Notes under the pieces: generated by a model
What the model was told of the DNA's origin: nothing
Database searches by the model: none
Seen by the model: only the letters and a program-made list of their open reading frames with translations
NCBI GenBank assembly: GCA_018457135.1
Contig: JAGGDU010000149.1
Location: 19,218-80,226, forward strand
Source of the DNA: Trichodesmium erythraeum GBRTRLIN201
GTDB lineage: Bacteria > Cyanobacteriota > Cyanobacteriia > Cyanobacteriales > Microcoleaceae
Length of the DNA: 61,009 nucleotides
Direction of reading: 5' to 3'
Program-made: the position numbers and the translations under genes
Shown: piece by piece, positions 1 through 9,736 of the stretch
How the letters are laid out: each line of letters starts with the position of its first letter
How positions within the stretch are numbered: position 1 is the first letter of the stretch

Positions 1-197
1 GGAGCAACAAGCTCTTGTTTCCTATAGCCAACAGTCTCTATTTTCCCTAACTCCTCCTCAGCCGTTGCCTCTACTAAGTGCTTTTTCTTAGCGTCCCTAA
101 GTGATTTCACTAACACTGATGGAGCAACAAGCTCTTGTTTCCTATAGCCAACAGTCTCTATTTTCCCTAACTCCTTCTCAGCCGTTGCCTCTACTAA
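1..197. repeat. 77-bp direct repeat inside the sigma factor tail
   Basis: Positions 1-77 and 121-197 are the same sequence with a single mismatch (ctcctcctca versus ctccttctca), giving a 120-bp period. 120 is a multiple of three, so the reading frame is kept and the protein repeats with a 40-residue period. More copies may lie to the left of the window. Confidence 0.95.
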
Positions 198-872
198 AAT
201 AGGCTCACTTTTCTCTTCAGATAAAACAGCCTCTTGGGGCATCTCAGTAGCAATAATTTCTGTTTCCAACTCTTGAGCTGGAGAATTTTCTACTTTGTGC
301 TCCTCAAAAATAACTATTTCTTTTTGTTTCTGGTATTCCTCATACCTTTCTCGCAAAATAGCCCGCCCCTGGGAAATACGCTTACGGACATTAGGCTCAG
401 AAATACTTAACTCTGTAGCTATTTCCTTATAAGAGTATTCTTTAAAAAAGAGAGCAAAAGTTTCCCGTAGTCTCTTTGGCAAATTGTCAATAGCCAAGCG
501 ACAAAAATCTTCTAACTCTCCGTAGGCAACAGCAAAAAATGGATCTCCTCTTTGAGTCCTCCCATCAGCGCGAGATAGAACCAAGTCTAGATCCTCAACC
601 TTTTGATGATAGCGAGCAGACTGCTTCAGTAGATCCATACAAAGGTTATAGGTGAGTTTTGCCAACCAAGCTTTGAAGTTATCAATTGTTTTGTGACACT
701 TTTGTACTTTTTCCCTAGCCTTCAACATAGCCATACTCAGAGCATCCTCAGCATTTATAGAATTACCTCCCATCCATTTGACACAGCAATGGTAGAGATA
801 GTCTTGATGCTTTTGCCACTCTTGCCAAAATAGCCGGTCAATATTTGCAGTTCTATTGTATCTGTTTAACAT
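1..872 (-). CDS. RNA polymerase sigma-70 family (ECF/group 3-like) sigma factor, 3' end missing
   Basis: This gene runs off the left edge, so only about 290 N-terminal codons are visible. It starts at an ATG at 872. Region 2 is the part around NAEDALSMAMLKA (about residues 40-53). Region 4 is the helix-turn-helix segment from LPKRLRETFALFF through YKEIATELSISEPNVRKRI (about 133-170). Such proteins direct RNA polymerase to alternative promoters. Beyond region 4 there is a long acidic, Glu-rich extension that ordinary ECF factors lack. It contains a tandem duplication of about 26 residues (motif VEATAEEELGKIETVGYRK) that still repeats at the window edge. No anti-sigma partner is visible. The sigma assignment is firm; the subgroup and regulon are unknown. 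Confidence 0.85.
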   Translation of the reverse strand, partial: MLNRYNRTANIDRLFWQEWQKHQDYLYHCCVKWMGGNSINAEDALSMAMLKAREKVQKCHKTIDNFKAWLAKLTYNLCMDLLKQSARYHQKVEDLDLVLSRADGRTQRGDPFFAVAYGELEDFCRLAIDNLPKRLRETFALFFKEYSYKEIATELSISEPNVRKRISQGRAILRERYEEYQKQKEIVIFEEHKVENSPAQELETEIIATEMPQEAVLSEEKSEPILVEATAEKELGKIETVGYRKQELVAPSVLVKSLRDAKKKHLVEATAEEELGKIETVGYRKQELVA

Positions 873-880
873 TTTTTTTT

Positions 881-1002
881 AATATATATATAATTAATTT
901 TATCTATATACTATATATAATTAATTTTATCTACATTTTTTAATATATATATATAATTAACTTTATCTATATACTATATATAATTAATTTGATCTACATA
1001 CT
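881..1002. repeat. AT-only tandem repeat upstream of the sigma factor
   Basis: Two copies of a roughly 60-bp block (881-940 and 941-1002), each built from a TA run, ATAATTAATTTTATCTATATA and TATATAATTAATTT. It lies immediately upstream of the sigma factor start, so the promoter is probably in or just beyond it. The rest of the stretch to 1691 has no credible gene. It does hold a 12-bp perfect inverted repeat (1486-1497 with 1503-1514) and an isolated ACTTACGCA motif at 1564 that resembles the end of the MITE at 51652. Confidence 0.7.
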
Positions 1003-1691
1003 TAAGTTAAATAATCTATACAAATTAGATACAATCAGGAAATAAAAAAAATTTTATCATAATTTAATGGCTAAGTTAAGGAGTACATGGCTTTCACCAA
1101 GCTGCTTCTAAGGATTTTAGTTGAATATTTTGGTAAGGGTTAAGGAAAAAAATCTGTCTCCTTAAAAGTTTAGTCAAAAATCAAGAAGGCTATTACTAAT
1201 TCTCTTGAGAACTAGCAAGCCCTAATTAAGAATTAGAAATAAACCGATTTGATTTACAAAAATTCATAAAAAAAAAATAATTCTTACGAATAAATACCGT
1301 TTATTGTTTTAGTGCCTAAGTATTCTTAAACTCAAACAATTATTGGCTCATAATTTAGAAAGAACCACCTGATGAGTAGGGATATTTTATGTTGCAGAAA
1401 ACTCGTAGCTGTTCACTCCTACAGATAGTTTATAACTTGAAGTTTTTTGCAAGTTCTGTTGCTGATATAATACTAATAAATAAATTAATCAATTAATAAT
1501 TAATTAATTGATTAGCAGGTACTGACAACCATGAAAAAAACTAATAACTGATAACTAAACAAAACTTACGCAGCTATCACCATATATAGTAGGATTTTTA
1601 ATCTTGCCGAGCACTGGCTGTTAACCTCTCAAACTAGTCTATAATTCCATATGAATACGTAAACCCTGTTGAAAAAAGCAGATAACTGAAA

Positions 1692-4600
1692 ATGACTATA
1701 TTTCAAACTAACCCATCCAACCTTCACCAATTACTCCAAATGGTAAAAGATGGAGATGAACTTAACCTACAAGCAGGAGATTATAAAGCACCTTTTACCA
1801 TAGATAAATCAATTACCATTCGTGGTAGTGGTAGCGATACCGTGATTTTTGCTGCAACCGAAACCCCACTAATAATTACAGCTTCAAAAGTACGAGTGGA
1901 AAATTTAACAGTAGAGCGAACAGTTGGTGGTGACAATGGGGAAGTTGCTATATTTGCTGAAGCTAATACTAACCCCATTTTGAGTCAGGTGAAATTAAAT
2001 GGTGTTGCAGAAAATGTAGAATGGTCAGGAGTAAGTTGGAATATCCCCACAATTCTCGACTTTGGGGAAATAGAAATAAACCGACTGGTAGAACGTGAGT
2101 GGGAGTTAGAACTAGGTTCAGCTTGTCAGGTTTTGTGCGATCTTAATTGGTTACAAGTGCGCTCCAGTTATCTCTCACCGGGGCGACAAAATTTACAGGT
2201 TGTCCTGAATACTGCCAATATCCCTACTGGTACAAATTTATCTGGCTTGATTTTTCTGTCAGCAGCAGATAGTAGACGGGAATTAGAAGTTACTGCCAAA
2301 GTTATTTCCCCCCTTCCAGTAACTCCAGTTTTAGCAGCTTCCACAAAAGCTTTGCCAGCTAAAGTTTTGAACTCTCAAGATTGGGGTTATCGGTTTTCTG
2401 GTAGTGCCGCAGATAAATTGGTTCGCGCTCAGTTGGGTGAGGCAGCTCTGAAAAAATATCCAGAATTTCCCCAACGTCGAGCCAAAGCAGAAGCATTGAT
2501 GTCTGAAATATTGGATGGAAATTCTCATCTATATTATGTGCGCCGTCAAGCGCCGGGAAGAGAAGAAGGAGAGGAAATTTGGGAACTGACTATGGCGACT
2601 GACAGGGAGGAGCAAGAGTGGGAAAAAACTTTGAAACTTCGCGGAGCAGTAAATATTGATGAAGACAGAGTTTTAAAATTATTATCGGTGCAGTTAATTT
2701 CTCAAAAAGCAGAAAAAGATGAATTTAGTTTAGCTTTGCAAATTCGTTTATTGCCACAACATCAGTATCGACGAGGGATACCATTGGGAGTAGTGCGCTC
2801 TATGGGTAAAATGCCTTTTTTTGGAGACCGTATACCTACAGAGGAGCAACTACCTATTTGGACGACTTTTGTAGAAATAGAGCAACGTATAGCAGAAAAA
2901 CGTCAGTTTTGCCTACAGTTTCTGAGTCATAACTATGGTAGTGCAGGGAGAAAGATTACTTTTGAAATTGATGTTTCTTCCGCAACCATTGATGGTACCG
3001 CAGAAAGTGCTATAGACGATCTTGAGTTACGGCGACGACTATTTGAGGCTAAGAACGAAGATATTCAGCTTTTTCAAACTTCTCCTGCAGGTGGTGATGC
3101 TAGAGATGGAGAAAAGTTGGGAGCGATCGCTACTATTGACTGGAAAAAAGGTCAAGTAGGAGTAATGTTAGATAGTGAAATTGTGGAAATTATTAGTCGT
3201 GGGAGTTATAGAATACCATCCACAGGATTTCTATTTTTTATAGCTTCTGGGGATATAGCTCAAGTGAAACGCAAACGCAGAGCTCTAGAAGATTTACAAA
3301 GTGGTCGTTGTCAGAATCCATATTTGGGAGATTTTTTCTTTGATGCTACCTGTGCGCGAGCTCCGAAGCAGGTAGTTAAACTGCAACCCCAGGATTTATT
3401 GTTACCTGCTGCGAATGTTAATCAAATTGCTGCTGTGGAAACAGTTTTAGCTAGTCCAGATTTGGCTTTAATTCAAGGACCACCTGGCACAGGGAAAACT
3501 ACTGTTATTGCTGAAATATGTTATCAAGTTGCTTTGCGTGGGGGACGAACTTTGATTGCATCTCAGGCAAATTTAGCAGTTGATAATGCTTTGAGTAGAT
3601 TAGTTCATAACCCGGTTATTCGTGCTGTGCGTAAGGGAAAAGCAGAAAAGGTGCAGGAAGAAGGGGAGCCATTTTTGGAACACCGAGTCATTGATACTTG
3701 GTTGAAAAATACTGCAAACGACTGTGAAAGTGATTTGGATGAGCGGCTACAACGGGTAGAAATTTTACGGAATTTATTGATAGAGTCAGAGAGGTTTAAT
3801 GCTTATGTGGAGTTAGAGGAAGTATGGGTAAGTCAGCAGCAAGAGTTGAGCGATCGCCAAACTATTTTGGAAACAAGTCGGGAAGTTTTAGCAAGTGAAG
3901 TTTTGCAATTAGAAACTGATACAAAGGAATTAAATTTTCTGATGTTGGGATTAGATAATTTGTTAAATTCTGCACCTAATGTTAATTGGCAAGACGAGGA
4001 AGTTAAAAGTTTATTACCCCGTTTACAACCTTATTCTCAGGAGGAAAAATCAGTCAAAGATTTAGTAGAGAATGTGCGTTTAGCTCGAAATATTTCCAGA
4101 GATATTGGTTGGGAAATTCCAGCATTAGGAGCTTTTGGTTTAGCAACTTGGTTTCAAGAAAATTTAGCTATTTTATTGCCAGAATTTTACAATGGGTTAG
4201 CTGTAGCAAAAAAAGTAACTCTGATGATGTCAGAACTAGAAAATTTACAGCAGATATATCAACAGAGTCATAGTAAGTTTGAGCAGCTCAAAAAAGATAT
4301 TGATAACCAAGATATAGTTTCGGAAAATCTACAAAAAAATCGCCAAGAATTAGAATCACAAAAAAGTCAAATAGATTTAGTTGTTTCAGAAGTAGGTGCT
4401 TGGATAAATATTGGTAAAAACCGTATATTTGAGGAATTAAAAAAATGTTGGGAGACTGATCAAGATTTCCAATTAGATTTAATTGGGCTACCAGAAAGTT
4501 TGATTAAACTTGTTAATAGGAAAAAATTACAACTTTTGCCAGAATATGCTCAACCTCTTCATAGTTTGCCAGATTGGGAAAGAGTGGAAAAAGCATTAAA

Positions 4601-6653
4601 CGCAGAGTCAAATCGTGGCTTTCAAAATATCCGAGGCCGAGAACATCGTTTTGATAATTTTTTGCAAATTATTCTAAGTAAACCACCAATAGTTTTGTCA
4701 GAAAGAGATTATCAAAAGTGGCAAGAATACGCTATATATTTTGAACGTTATTCGCAACTTAACCAAACAAGCCGACAAGGTTTAGTAGAAAAAATCCAAC
4801 ATTTTTTTGATGAAAATAGGAGCAAATATAGTCTGGTATGGAAAGCAGATAATATGTTAAATACTTTGGCAGAAGTAACAGATAAGATATCCAATAAAAT
4901 TCTCCATCATTCTCGTGAAATGTTACTTCCTATGAAACGAAGAAATCAAAAAGAAATACTAAAAAATAAGGAACATTTAGAAGAAATTAGTGAATTACAG
5001 AAAAGCTACAAACAAGAACGAGAAGTAGTTGAAGAAGAAGGAAAAAATTTACATCAAAAGCTCGAACAAAAATATCAAGAGTTTATTAACAAATTAACAG
5101 GAATAGAGGTTCAATTAGAGTTTAATCCAGAAATTCATAGTTTAGCTAAAAAGTATCTTGAATCAACACCATTAGAAGTATTAAATGATCAATCAAATTT
5201 TGTAGCTAAAGTAAATTCTTGGGAAAATAACCTCAAGCAACTTGAAAAAATAGCCCCTTTATTTGAGCCTTTTACCGTTCTTACAGATATTAAAAATCTT
5301 CTCCAAAATAAACTAAATACTGCTCAAGAAAAAGCAGATAAATCTCAGGAAGAACTCCAATCTTCTGAAACAGAAATTAATCAAATTAAAACAGCCTTAC
5401 AACAAGAACCATCAATAACCCTAATCGAAGAAAGAGACTGGTGGAAATCTGCATGGAAAAAAATCCCAGAAAATATCAAACCTAGGGTTTATGAAACAGA
5501 AATATTTGCCATAGAAATTTTGCAGAAAATTAAACTTCAACTGCAAAACTGGCAACAAGAATTAGACACAGAAAAAACATATCTAAATAGCCACCAGAAA
5601 TTTATCCAAGACTGGATTGAAAAAATCAAAAAACCTTCAGAAAAAGATAGTAACGATCTGAGAAAAATTTATCTTGATAATGCCAATGTTATTGGTATTA
5701 CTTGCGTCCAAGCTGCCAGTCGGAGTTTTGCTGAAGAATTTAATAGTTTTGACGTAGTTATAATTGATGAAGTTAGTAAATGTACTCCCCCAGAAATATT
5801 AATTCCGGCATTAAAAGGCAAAAAATTAGTATTAGTAGGAGACCATCGCCAATTACCACCAATGCTCCATAATAGTACTATTGAAGAAATTGCTGAAGAG
5901 ATGAAGAGTACAAAAGAAGAACTAAGCTTTTTAGAAGAGTCGCTATTTAAAACTCACTTTGATACAGCAACAGAAAAAATCAAGCAGATGTTAACTATTC
6001 AATATCGAATGCACCCGAATATTATGGGAGCAATTAATCAGTTTTATCAACATCGTTTACAATGTGGTATTATTCAACCAAACGAAGAACGCGCTCACAA
6101 CTTAGGTGGTGAAATTCTGCAAGATAATAAACATATTATTTGGGTAAAAATGCCACATTTAGAAAGTTTTATTGAACAAAAAGAAGGAACATCACCTTTT
6201 AATGAAAAAGAAGTTGATGTCATTGAAAAATTATGTGGTGAAATGGAGAAATCTTGGCGTATTAAAATTGCGGAGGGCTTTCCCAGAAAAGAATTAGGAA
6301 TTATTACATTTTATAATGCTCAGTTACGACTAATAGACTCAAGAATTAATCCAGAAAAATTTCCATCGCTGCATATTAGAACAGGTACAGTTGACAGATT
6401 TCAGGGTATGGAAAGACAAGTAATTATTGTGAGTATGGTAAGAAATAATGAGGAGGGAAAAGTAGGGTTTGCTAAGAAGCCAGAACGGGTAAATGTTGCT
6501 TTTTCTCGTGCTCAGGAATTGTTAGTTATTGTTGGGTGTCATGGGTTATTTACTCAACATTATGGAATGGTGGGAAATATGTACTCAGAAGTTTCTGATG
6601 TTGTGCGTCGTCAAGGAGGGTTGATAGAATTTTCTGACATTTTGGGTGAATAA
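1692..6653 (+). CDS. Giant UPF1/DNA2-like SF1 helicase with beta-helix and Ig-like N-terminus
   Basis: A 1653-residue protein. Residues 1-110 look like a right-handed beta-helix (DKSITIRGSGSDTVIF). About 120-215 resembles an Ig/BACON-type beta-sandwich. The rest is an SF1B helicase of the COG1112/UPF1 type: Walker A GPPGTGKTT near 596, Walker B VVIIDE near 1355, motif III GDHRQLPP near 1383, motif IV QYRMHPN near 1437, motif V TVDRFQGMERQ near 1566 and motif VI VNVAFSRAQE near 1600. About 700 residues of Glu/Lys/Gln-rich coiled coil separate motif Ia from motif II. All catalytic motifs are intact. The next gene on the same strand, about 900 bp on, encodes a PLD-type nuclease. Helicase plus PLD recalls Mokosh-type anti-phage systems, but no kinase domain is seen in this protein. 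Helicase assignment is firm; function is inferred. Confidence 0.9.
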   Translation: MTIFQTNPSNLHQLLQMVKDGDELNLQAGDYKAPFTIDKSITIRGSGSDTVIFAATETPLIITASKVRVENLTVERTVGGDNGEVAIFAEANTNPILSQVKLNGVAENVEWSGVSWNIPTILDFGEIEINRLVEREWELELGSACQVLCDLNWLQVRSSYLSPGRQNLQVVLNTANIPTGTNLSGLIFLSAADSRRELEVTAKVISPLPVTPVLAASTKALPAKVLNSQDWGYRFSGSAADKLVRAQLGEAALKKYPEFPQRRAKAEALMSEILDGNSHLYYVRRQAPGREEGEEIWELTMATDREEQEWEKTLKLRGAVNIDEDRVLKLLSVQLISQKAEKDEFSLALQIRLLPQHQYRRGIPLGVVRSMGKMPFFGDRIPTEEQLPIWTTFVEIEQRIAEKRQFCLQFLSHNYGSAGRKITFEIDVSSATIDGTAESAIDDLELRRRLFEAKNEDIQLFQTSPAGGDARDGEKLGAIATIDWKKGQVGVMLDSEIVEIISRGSYRIPSTGFLFFIASGDIAQVKRKRRALEDLQSGRCQNPYLGDFFFDATCARAPKQVVKLQPQDLLLPAANVNQIAAVETVLASPDLALIQGPPGTGKTTVIAEICYQVALRGGRTLIASQANLAVDNALSRLVHNPVIRAVRKGKAEKVQEEGEPFLEHRVIDTWLKNTANDCESDLDERLQRVEILRNLLIESERFNAYVELEEVWVSQQQELSDRQTILETSREVLASEVLQLETDTKELNFLMLGLDNLLNSAPNVNWQDEEVKSLLPRLQPYSQEEKSVKDLVENVRLARNISRDIGWEIPALGAFGLATWFQENLAILLPEFYNGLAVAKKVTLMMSELENLQQIYQQSHSKFEQLKKDIDNQDIVSENLQKNRQELESQKSQIDLVVSEVGAWINIGKNRIFEELKKCWETDQDFQLDLIGLPESLIKLVNRKKLQLLPEYAQPLHSLPDWERVEKALNAESNRGFQNIRGREHRFDNFLQIILSKPPIVLSERDYQKWQEYAIYFERYSQLNQTSRQGLVEKIQHFFDENRSKYSLVWKADNMLNTLAEVTDKISNKILHHSREMLLPMKRRNQKEILKNKEHLEEISELQKSYKQEREVVEEEGKNLHQKLEQKYQEFINKLTGIEVQLEFNPEIHSLAKKYLESTPLEVLNDQSNFVAKVNSWENNLKQLEKIAPLFEPFTVLTDIKNLLQNKLNTAQEKADKSQEELQSSETEINQIKTALQQEPSITLIEERDWWKSAWKKIPENIKPRVYETEIFAIEILQKIKLQLQNWQQELDTEKTYLNSHQKFIQDWIEKIKKPSEKDSNDLRKIYLDNANVIGITCVQAASRSFAEEFNSFDVVIIDEVSKCTPPEILIPALKGKKLVLVGDHRQLPPMLHNSTIEEIAEEMKSTKEELSFLEESLFKTHFDTATEKIKQMLTIQYRMHPNIMGAINQFYQHRLQCGIIQPNEERAHNLGGEILQDNKHIIWVKMPHLESFIEQKEGTSPFNEKEVDVIEKLCGEMEKSWRIKIAEGFPRKELGIITFYNAQLRLIDSRINPEKFPSLHIRTGTVDRFQGMERQVIIVSMVRNNEEGKVGFAKKPERVNVAFSRAQELLVIVGCHGLFTQHYGMVGNMYSEVSDVVRRQGGLIEFSDILGE

Positions 6654-7555
6654 AATAATTGAGAGTTTGATCAAAATTATATTATAATTTGATTTGCCAA
6701 GCACCTATAGTATAGTTACATTCTAAATTAAATATTTTGCTAAATTCCTAAAAATTATCACATATCTTTTAAGATAATGGTAGTTAAATTTAGTAATTCA
6801 ATTAGATGTCTATCAAGCTAATTGAGGGTCAGTTGGGTTTAAGGCTATTTTATGGCTTATTCTAGGAACTAGTGATACTTACAGCTAAGGATATAATCAG
6901 GGTTTTAGCTTATCCAAAAATCAGATTAATTGAGCTAAAATATGGAATTTTGCTTGAGGCAGGTATTCTATAAAATAGGGAAAGTAATCTTTAAATTACT
7001 AAAACAAGTTAAATTAGTGGTAGTATCAAAATATTTATAGAATTAGTAATATATTAAATGAGTCTTTTGTTTTAATTAGGAGTGCTCTGGAGAGAAAATA
7101 AAATGTTATTGGCACCGGATTTGCTTTTAGTTGGTAAATACCGTTATCAACTAGAATATTTAGATATAAATAAAGTCGGTACTCATGCTAAGTCTATTCT
7201 CAAATGTGACCTGATACAACCTGAATTATTACTATTTTTAATTTAGTTGTGCTTTGGTAGATAATATTATTAATAAATAACTACTATAAACAGGGAAGTG
7301 GAAAGATAATTTTGCTTTACTCTTTTAGATAAAATTATCTTAATTCGGTGAAAAAAAATGTTTTATCTTCAGCCAAGCCTGCAAATGTTATTAAATTCTC
7401 TTTCCTCATAACTCCTAACTTTAATCTTCCTAACTCCTAAGTCCTGAGTCTTCATTAACTATCTAATTATACCAATTAGACTTGATTTAATATTACAAGG
7501 AAAGGAGCTGTAACAACAATATCCAATTTTATTAAGTAACGCAAAATTAAGACAA
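6654..7555. other. Intergenic gap between helicase and PLD gene
   Basis: About 900 bp of AT-rich DNA. The only coding-like item is a 47-codon ORF at 7103-7246 described separately. At 7400-7455 there is a run of imperfect TAACTCCTAA-type heptads, like the short tandem repeats scattered in cyanobacterial intergenic DNA. No clear terminator after the helicase or promoter before the PLD gene was recognised, so co-transcription is possible but unproven. Confidence 0.5.
7103..7246 (+). CDS. Small hypothetical ORF or gene remnant, 47 aa
   Basis: The peptide begins MLLAPDLLLVGKYRYQLEYL and ends LLLFLI. It has a purine-rich GGAGAG about 9 bp before the ATG, a better ribosome site than most genes here show. 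I do not recognise it. It could be a short real gene, the start of a decayed gene once present between helicase and nuclease, or chance. Its sole context is the helicase-PLD gap. Confidence 0.25.
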   Translation: MLLAPDLLLVGKYRYQLEYLDINKVGTHAKSILKCDLIQPELLLFLI

Positions 7556-9400
7556 ATGTTTTTACAATCTTCTACTAAATATATCAGCCCAGAGTTAAAT
7601 AATTTAGCCGATAAAATTGAAAAAGATAGCCCTGGAATATCAGTTTTTGCTGCTCGTCAATTTTGTTATAAACTATATCAAACCCCAGTTCAAATTGAGA
7701 TAATCAAAGAGAGAGATTTGAATATTCTTGAGGAATTTATTCTCAGAGCAAGTATTGAGTTTAATCCTCCACCAACTGAAGTAGAATTAGCACAAATACT
7801 AAAGTTAGATCCTATATTTATTCAGAACACTACTAATACTCTTCAATCTCTACAAACTTTAACTATAACACCATCAGATTCTAGAATTAGCATAACTTCT
7901 GAAGGAAAAGAATTTTATACAAAAGGTTCCTTGCCACAACCCCCAGAAAATAAAATTATTTATGCTATTACTAACCCTCTTTCTGAAGAAATTAATTGGC
8001 AACTTTCGGGTTTAAATTCTAAATCTCCAGAACTGCCAAACTTAGCAGATTTTATAACCTTTGAAAATACAACTCCTGAAATTGCTAATTTTACTATTGA
8101 AGAACTAAAAAAGGAAATAATAGACTCTAATTTAGGTATTTATTTACCAGAATCAGGAAAAATAATTAGAGATATTTTCGTAAATACAGATGGGGAAAAA
8201 TCTATCTGGAAAGCTATTTCTATTTTAGTTATATTTGATATAATTGAAGAAAAGTTGATTTTACAAGCAAGAGAAGGAAATAAAATTTTAGAAAGGGTAT
8301 CAAATCAGTTACAGGAAATGATAGAACGAGGAGAAATTTTGCTCAATGAATTATGTGGTTTACCTCCTGAATCTATAGCCTCTCAAACAGAATCAATTTT
8401 AGATTTAAAGAACCAAAAAGTTGAGGAGAGACTCCAAAAAATTCGGCAACAAGGAATTGAAATAATTAAGCAAACTAGAGAGCAGGGAAAGAAAAAATTA
8501 CCAAAAAAATCAGAATTTATTTTGTTGCGCGATCGCGAAATTAGACCAGAGTTTTTATCTACTCTAAAAGCAGCAACTCAACAGATTTTAATCTATTCTC
8601 CTTGGGTAACTGAGGAAGTAGTAGATGAGGAGTTTATACAGCTTTTACAAAAGCTAGCAAATAACGGGGTGTGGATTTTAATGGGATATGGAATTGCAGA
8701 AAAACAGGAAAAAGAAACTCAAGCAATGTCCCCTAAAGTTGAGGAAAAATTATTAACAATTAGAACTCCTGAAGATTTACCAGCAGCTCAGATATTTTGG
8801 TTAGGAAATTCCCATGCTAAAGAGGTATTAGTAGATAGAAAAGTTCATTTATCTGGCTCTCATAATTGGCTTTCTTATCGAGGAGATAGAGGTTTTCGAG
8901 GAGAGACAGCTTATCGAGTCACAAATCTTGATACTGTTGGGTCGGCTTATGAATATTTGCAGGCCAGATTTCAATTTCATGCTAAAAATTTATGGGAGTC
9001 TGCAGTATCAAGTAGGGATATTAATTTGGCTGTTCAATCTGTTTGTATTTGGGGAGCTTTAGGTATGGCAGAAATGGCGTTTCAAGAATTACAATATCAT
9101 AATTGGATTGAACTTTTTCCAATGTGGTTAAAAGTAGTTATTCAGGGGTTGAGGTCGAAACAAATTTTACTAGATGAGCAGATTTTTAAGCAAGCAATTT
9201 CTTGGTTAAATATAGTTGATACATCATATCAAAATATACAAGATTTACGCTCTGGATGGCAAGGAGTTATAGGAGAGATAGCTCGTCAAAATTCCCAAGC
9301 AGCTTTAAATTTATTAAATGAGGTAGCATGGGCAGAATTTATCCGTTTAGAAATTTCCTTAACAGACACCCCAGAAAAATTTATAAAAACGCTAAATTAG
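7556..9400 (+). CDS. Phospholipase D-like (HKD) nuclease-family protein with N-terminal helical region
   Basis: A 614-residue protein. Residues 1-130 are helical and winged-helix-like. The middle part (about 150-310) is unassigned and includes a charged helical segment. About residues 320-465 form one PLD domain: LIYSPWVTEEVVDEEF begins it, the HxKx4D catalytic motif HAKEVLVD is at about 420, and SGSHNWLSYRGDRGFRG follows. Only one HKD motif is present, so an active site would need a dimer, as in Nuc-type bacterial PLD nucleases. The last 150 residues are helical and unassigned. It follows the large helicase on the same strand, which suggests joint action on nucleic acid. Substrate is unknown; lipid hydrolysis is less likely given the partner. 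Confidence 0.82.
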   Translation: MFLQSSTKYISPELNNLADKIEKDSPGISVFAARQFCYKLYQTPVQIEIIKERDLNILEEFILRASIEFNPPPTEVELAQILKLDPIFIQNTTNTLQSLQTLTITPSDSRISITSEGKEFYTKGSLPQPPENKIIYAITNPLSEEINWQLSGLNSKSPELPNLADFITFENTTPEIANFTIEELKKEIIDSNLGIYLPESGKIIRDIFVNTDGEKSIWKAISILVIFDIIEEKLILQAREGNKILERVSNQLQEMIERGEILLNELCGLPPESIASQTESILDLKNQKVEERLQKIRQQGIEIIKQTREQGKKKLPKKSEFILLRDREIRPEFLSTLKAATQQILIYSPWVTEEVVDEEFIQLLQKLANNGVWILMGYGIAEKQEKETQAMSPKVEEKLLTIRTPEDLPAAQIFWLGNSHAKEVLVDRKVHLSGSHNWLSYRGDRGFRGETAYRVTNLDTVGSAYEYLQARFQFHAKNLWESAVSSRDINLAVQSVCIWGALGMAEMAFQELQYHNWIELFPMWLKVVIQGLRSKQILLDEQIFKQAISWLNIVDTSYQNIQDLRSGWQGVIGEIARQNSQAALNLLNEVAWAEFIRLEISLTDTPEKFIKTLN

Positions 9401-9736
9401 TTAGAATAAATACTTTGGCATAACTATAAGTATTCTAGGAAATATGATGTTATTCCTCAACCGTTCTGAGAAAGCTACAACTACAACTAATTGAACCTCT
9501 TAATAATTCTACTGTTGCTTCTATCTTGATAGATTTTTGGGAAATAATTATATATTGCACCAGATAGTTATAAATTATGTCAAACAATTATACCAATTCA
9601 GTTTAAAGATCTCACAAATAGTTTGAGAGTTTAAATGTGAAATAATTTCTATAAATGACTGAGCGCATCACAGTTTTCAAACTTTAAAACCAGACTTTTA
9701 ACTTTTGAATGTATAACTTCCGTCAAAGGGTATTAC
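9401..9736. other. Convergent intergenic spacer
   Basis: 336 bp between the convergent PLD and kinase genes. A weak inverted repeat (AGAATA..TACTT with AAGTATTCT) lies at about 9404-9438 just past the PLD stop and might end its transcript, but there is no T-run. Nothing else was seen. Confidence 0.4.
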
